Source: Acidimicrobiia bacterium (lineage in GTDB: Bacteria; Actinomycetota; Acidimicrobiia; Acidimicrobiales; Hopanoidiivorantaceae). From it: a stretch of 6,616 nt of DNA. The translations under genes were made by a program, and so were the position numbers. The notes under the pieces are model-generated. The model made no database searches, was not told where the DNA came from, and saw nothing but the letters and a program-made list of their open reading frames with translations. Position 1 is the stretch's first letter. Each line of letters opens with the position of its first letter. This document shows positions 5,757 to 6,616 of the stretch, piece by piece. The stretch spans positions 1 through 6,616 of the forward strand of contig JAHRAM010000011.1 of assembly GCA_020027305.1 (NCBI GenBank). Reading direction: 5' to 3'.

Positions 5757-5853
5757 TTCTTTCCTCCGCTGGAATTACCCAGATCAGGTTCTATGGGTCG
5801 GCATCTGCCCTCTCAGCTTGCTTCCATTCTTTATGAAAGCATGCTCCCCAAAT
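5757..5853 (-). promoter_or_regulatory. TPP riboswitch (THI element) upstream of thiB
   Basis: Read on the minus strand, this RNA has the conserved THI-box elements in order: GGGGAGC (5849-5843); a P3-type stem made by TGCUUUC and GGAAGCA; GCUGAGA (5817-5811), whose GCU pairs with the preceding AGC; ACCUGAUCUGG (5789-5779); the CUGG-GUAAUU-CCAG hairpin; and AGCGGAGGAA. The usual GUAAUGCCAG is GUAAUUCCAG here. The terminal GGAGGAA is the Shine-Dalgarno sequence of thiB, six to seven bases from the ATG. TPP binding would therefore directly occlude ribosome entry, meaning translational control with no separate expression platform or terminator. The outermost P1 stem looks A/U-rich and weak by eye. 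The established role of this class is repression of thiamine genes when TPP is abundant. Confidence 0.97.
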
Positions 5854-5948
5854 CTCTTTTGTCAAAATTACTTTAGCATATTATTTTTCAAATATATAGC
5901 AGCTAAATTTAAAAGAGCTAGATGAGCACAAAATAAGTATGGAAATAA

Positions 5949-5966
5949 TATAATTTATTGGTGGGG
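5949..5966 (+). promoter_or_regulatory. Candidate promoter and very short leader of the plus-strand gene
   Basis: A perfect TATAAT lies at 5949-5954. No good -35 is seen 17 bp upstream (GCACAA). If used, transcription would start near 5961, giving a leader of only about 19 bases. The sole G-rich candidate for ribosome binding, GTGGGG at 5961-5966, would then be at the extreme 5' end and 13 bases from the ATG. The 5854-5948 stretch is AT-rich and must also hold the thiB operon promoter, for which I see no clear hexamer pair. Confidence 0.45.
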
Positions 5967-5979
5967 ACAATTCAAGTTA

Positions 5980-6576
5980 ATGAGTCAAGATACAAAGCAC
6001 ATCAAGCGGTTAAAGGTTGAGCTCACCAGCTGCCAAGGCCCCGTTTGGACTTGGCGGAAAGTCGGCGCAAAGCACCCCAAGGGTGAGATTTCTGCTGACA
6101 TGCTAGAAAAAACTGCCAGCCAAGGCGATGAGCTATTGATAGAGGTAAGCACCGACATAGACGGGCTTTTAGTGGAATCTGTAATTTCAGAAAGTGAAAG
6201 CGAAAGTGAAAATGGGAAGAATGGCTTTCAAACCCTTGAACGTGTGGGAGAGGAAGATTTTAAGCCAGTGCAATGGCTATCTAATGGCAAGCCCAAAAAA
6301 CCCAAACAGCACAAAAAATCTAAAAAGCAAAAAACTAAAGCAAATAAGTTTGAAGAAATGCCTGCTTCAAAAGTTCCAAAAGGCGCACCCGGAAAAAAGC
6401 TCCGTCCAAAATCTGAGCATAGGACAAACTGGCAAAAAGGTTTTACTGAAACTGATGAAAAACCAACAGAGAAAAAGCTGGCAGCCCTAATCGTGGAGCA
6501 TTGGAATTTAGGCAAAAAAGACCAAAAGAAAAAATTTGAACAATTTGGCAACTACGCAAAGTGGCTCAACTCCTGA
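5980..6576 (+). CDS. Unrecognised charged protein with acidic and lysine-rich low-complexity segments
   Basis: A 198-residue soluble protein that I do not recognise. Residues 1-70 look like a compact domain with alternating strands and helices (LKVELTSCQGPVWTWRKVG, then a helix, then DELLIEVSTDIDGLLVESVI). Residues 70-79 are an acidic Ser-Glu repeat (SESESESEN). Residues 103-146 are strongly basic (for example KPKKPKQHKKSKKQKTK), which could bind nucleic acid or ribosomes, but that is only inference. The C-terminal 50 residues resume ordinary composition (NWQKGFTET, KKLAALIVEHWNLGKKDQ, FGNYAKWLN) and could be a small helical domain. There is no signal peptide, membrane segment or catalytic motif. 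It is divergent from the thi operon, so a shared role is not implied. ATG at 5980 is the only plausible start in the frame. Coding is supported by the length and the folded-looking N-terminus; function is unknown. Confidence 0.75.
   Translation: MSQDTKHIKRLKVELTSCQGPVWTWRKVGAKHPKGEISADMLEKTASQGDELLIEVSTDIDGLLVESVISESESESENGKNGFQTLERVGEEDFKPVQWLSNGKPKKPKQHKKSKKQKTKANKFEEMPASKVPKGAPGKKLRPKSEHRTNWQKGFTETDEKPTEKKLAALIVEHWNLGKKDQKKKFEQFGNYAKWLNS
6190..6213 (+). repeat. Hexanucleotide Glu-Ser repeat in the plus-strand gene
   Basis: GAAAGT, GAAAGC, GAAAGT and GAAAAT follow one another and encode the acidic ESESESEN patch. Like the thiQ array, the unit is two codons and frame-neutral. Confidence 0.9.
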
Positions 6577-6581
6577 GCATA

Positions 6582-6616
6582 ATGTGGAACGAAAAAGTCA
6601 AGATGACCATTACTTT
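6582..6616 (+). CDS. Possible start of a further gene, cut by the window edge
   Basis: An ATG six bases after the TGA of the preceding gene opens a frame (MWNEKVKMTIT) that is still open at the end of the window. A second in-frame ATG at 6603 could be the true start, with a weak purine-rich stretch before it. There are too few codons to judge coding or function; the close spacing would fit co-transcription with the upstream gene. Confidence 0.25.
   Translation, partial: MWNEKVKMTIT

Noticed and set aside
6228..6551. Minus-strand Phe/Cys-rich open frame opposite the plus-strand gene
   Set aside because: The composition is simply the complement of lysine codons; no ribosome site.

Overview
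The window holds a thiamine (or thiamine phosphate) ABC importer operon on the minus strand. A TPP riboswitch precedes it, and two paralogous STAS-like (DUF4325-type) genes lie downstream of it on the same strand. A divergent plus-strand gene of unknown function sits at the right edge. The ThiP sequence resembles, as I recall the family, actinobacterial two-domain permeases. The base composition is clearly AT-rich, especially between genes, so a low-GC member of the Actinomycetota (for example a host-associated or reduced-genome lineage) is a reasonable but unproven guess.

Layout from left to right. Minus strand 81-488 and 718-1188 are two tandem STAS-like proteins. They share an almost identical leader, ribosome binding site and first ten codons, while the rest of the proteins is only about 42% identical. 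The left copy ends at an in-frame TAG exactly where the right copy has CAG (Gln), and the lost C-terminal tail is still readable beyond it. An AT-rich, repeat-filled gap (1189-1559) follows. Then come thiQ (1560-2852), thiP (2853-4571) and thiB (4598-5755), transcribed right to left in the order thiB-thiP-thiQ. The TPP riboswitch lies at about 5757-5853, and its 3' end contains the thiB Shine-Dalgarno sequence. After a short divergent promoter region, a plus-strand gene (5980-6576) encodes an unrecognised acidic/lysine-rich protein. A possible next reading frame opens at 6582 and runs off the window.

How the genes work together: ThiB (lipoprotein) captures thiamine, ThiP forms the membrane channel from one fused polypeptide, and ThiQ hydrolyses ATP. 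High intracellular TPP should make the riboswitch hide the thiB ribosome binding site and reduce import. The two STAS-like genes are probably transcribed from their own repeated promoters and have no evident link to thiamine.

A theme across the window is short in-frame tandem repeats: an Asp-Gln hexamer array in thiQ, a 12-bp doublet in thiB, a 15-bp doublet over the thiB stop, a Ser-Glu hexamer array in the plus-strand gene, a Gly/Ser-rich tail on ThiP, and repeated boxes before the STAS-like genes. This suggests frequent slipped-strand or recombinational change. I see no RNA genes other than the riboswitch, and no CRISPR, transposase or prophage genes.
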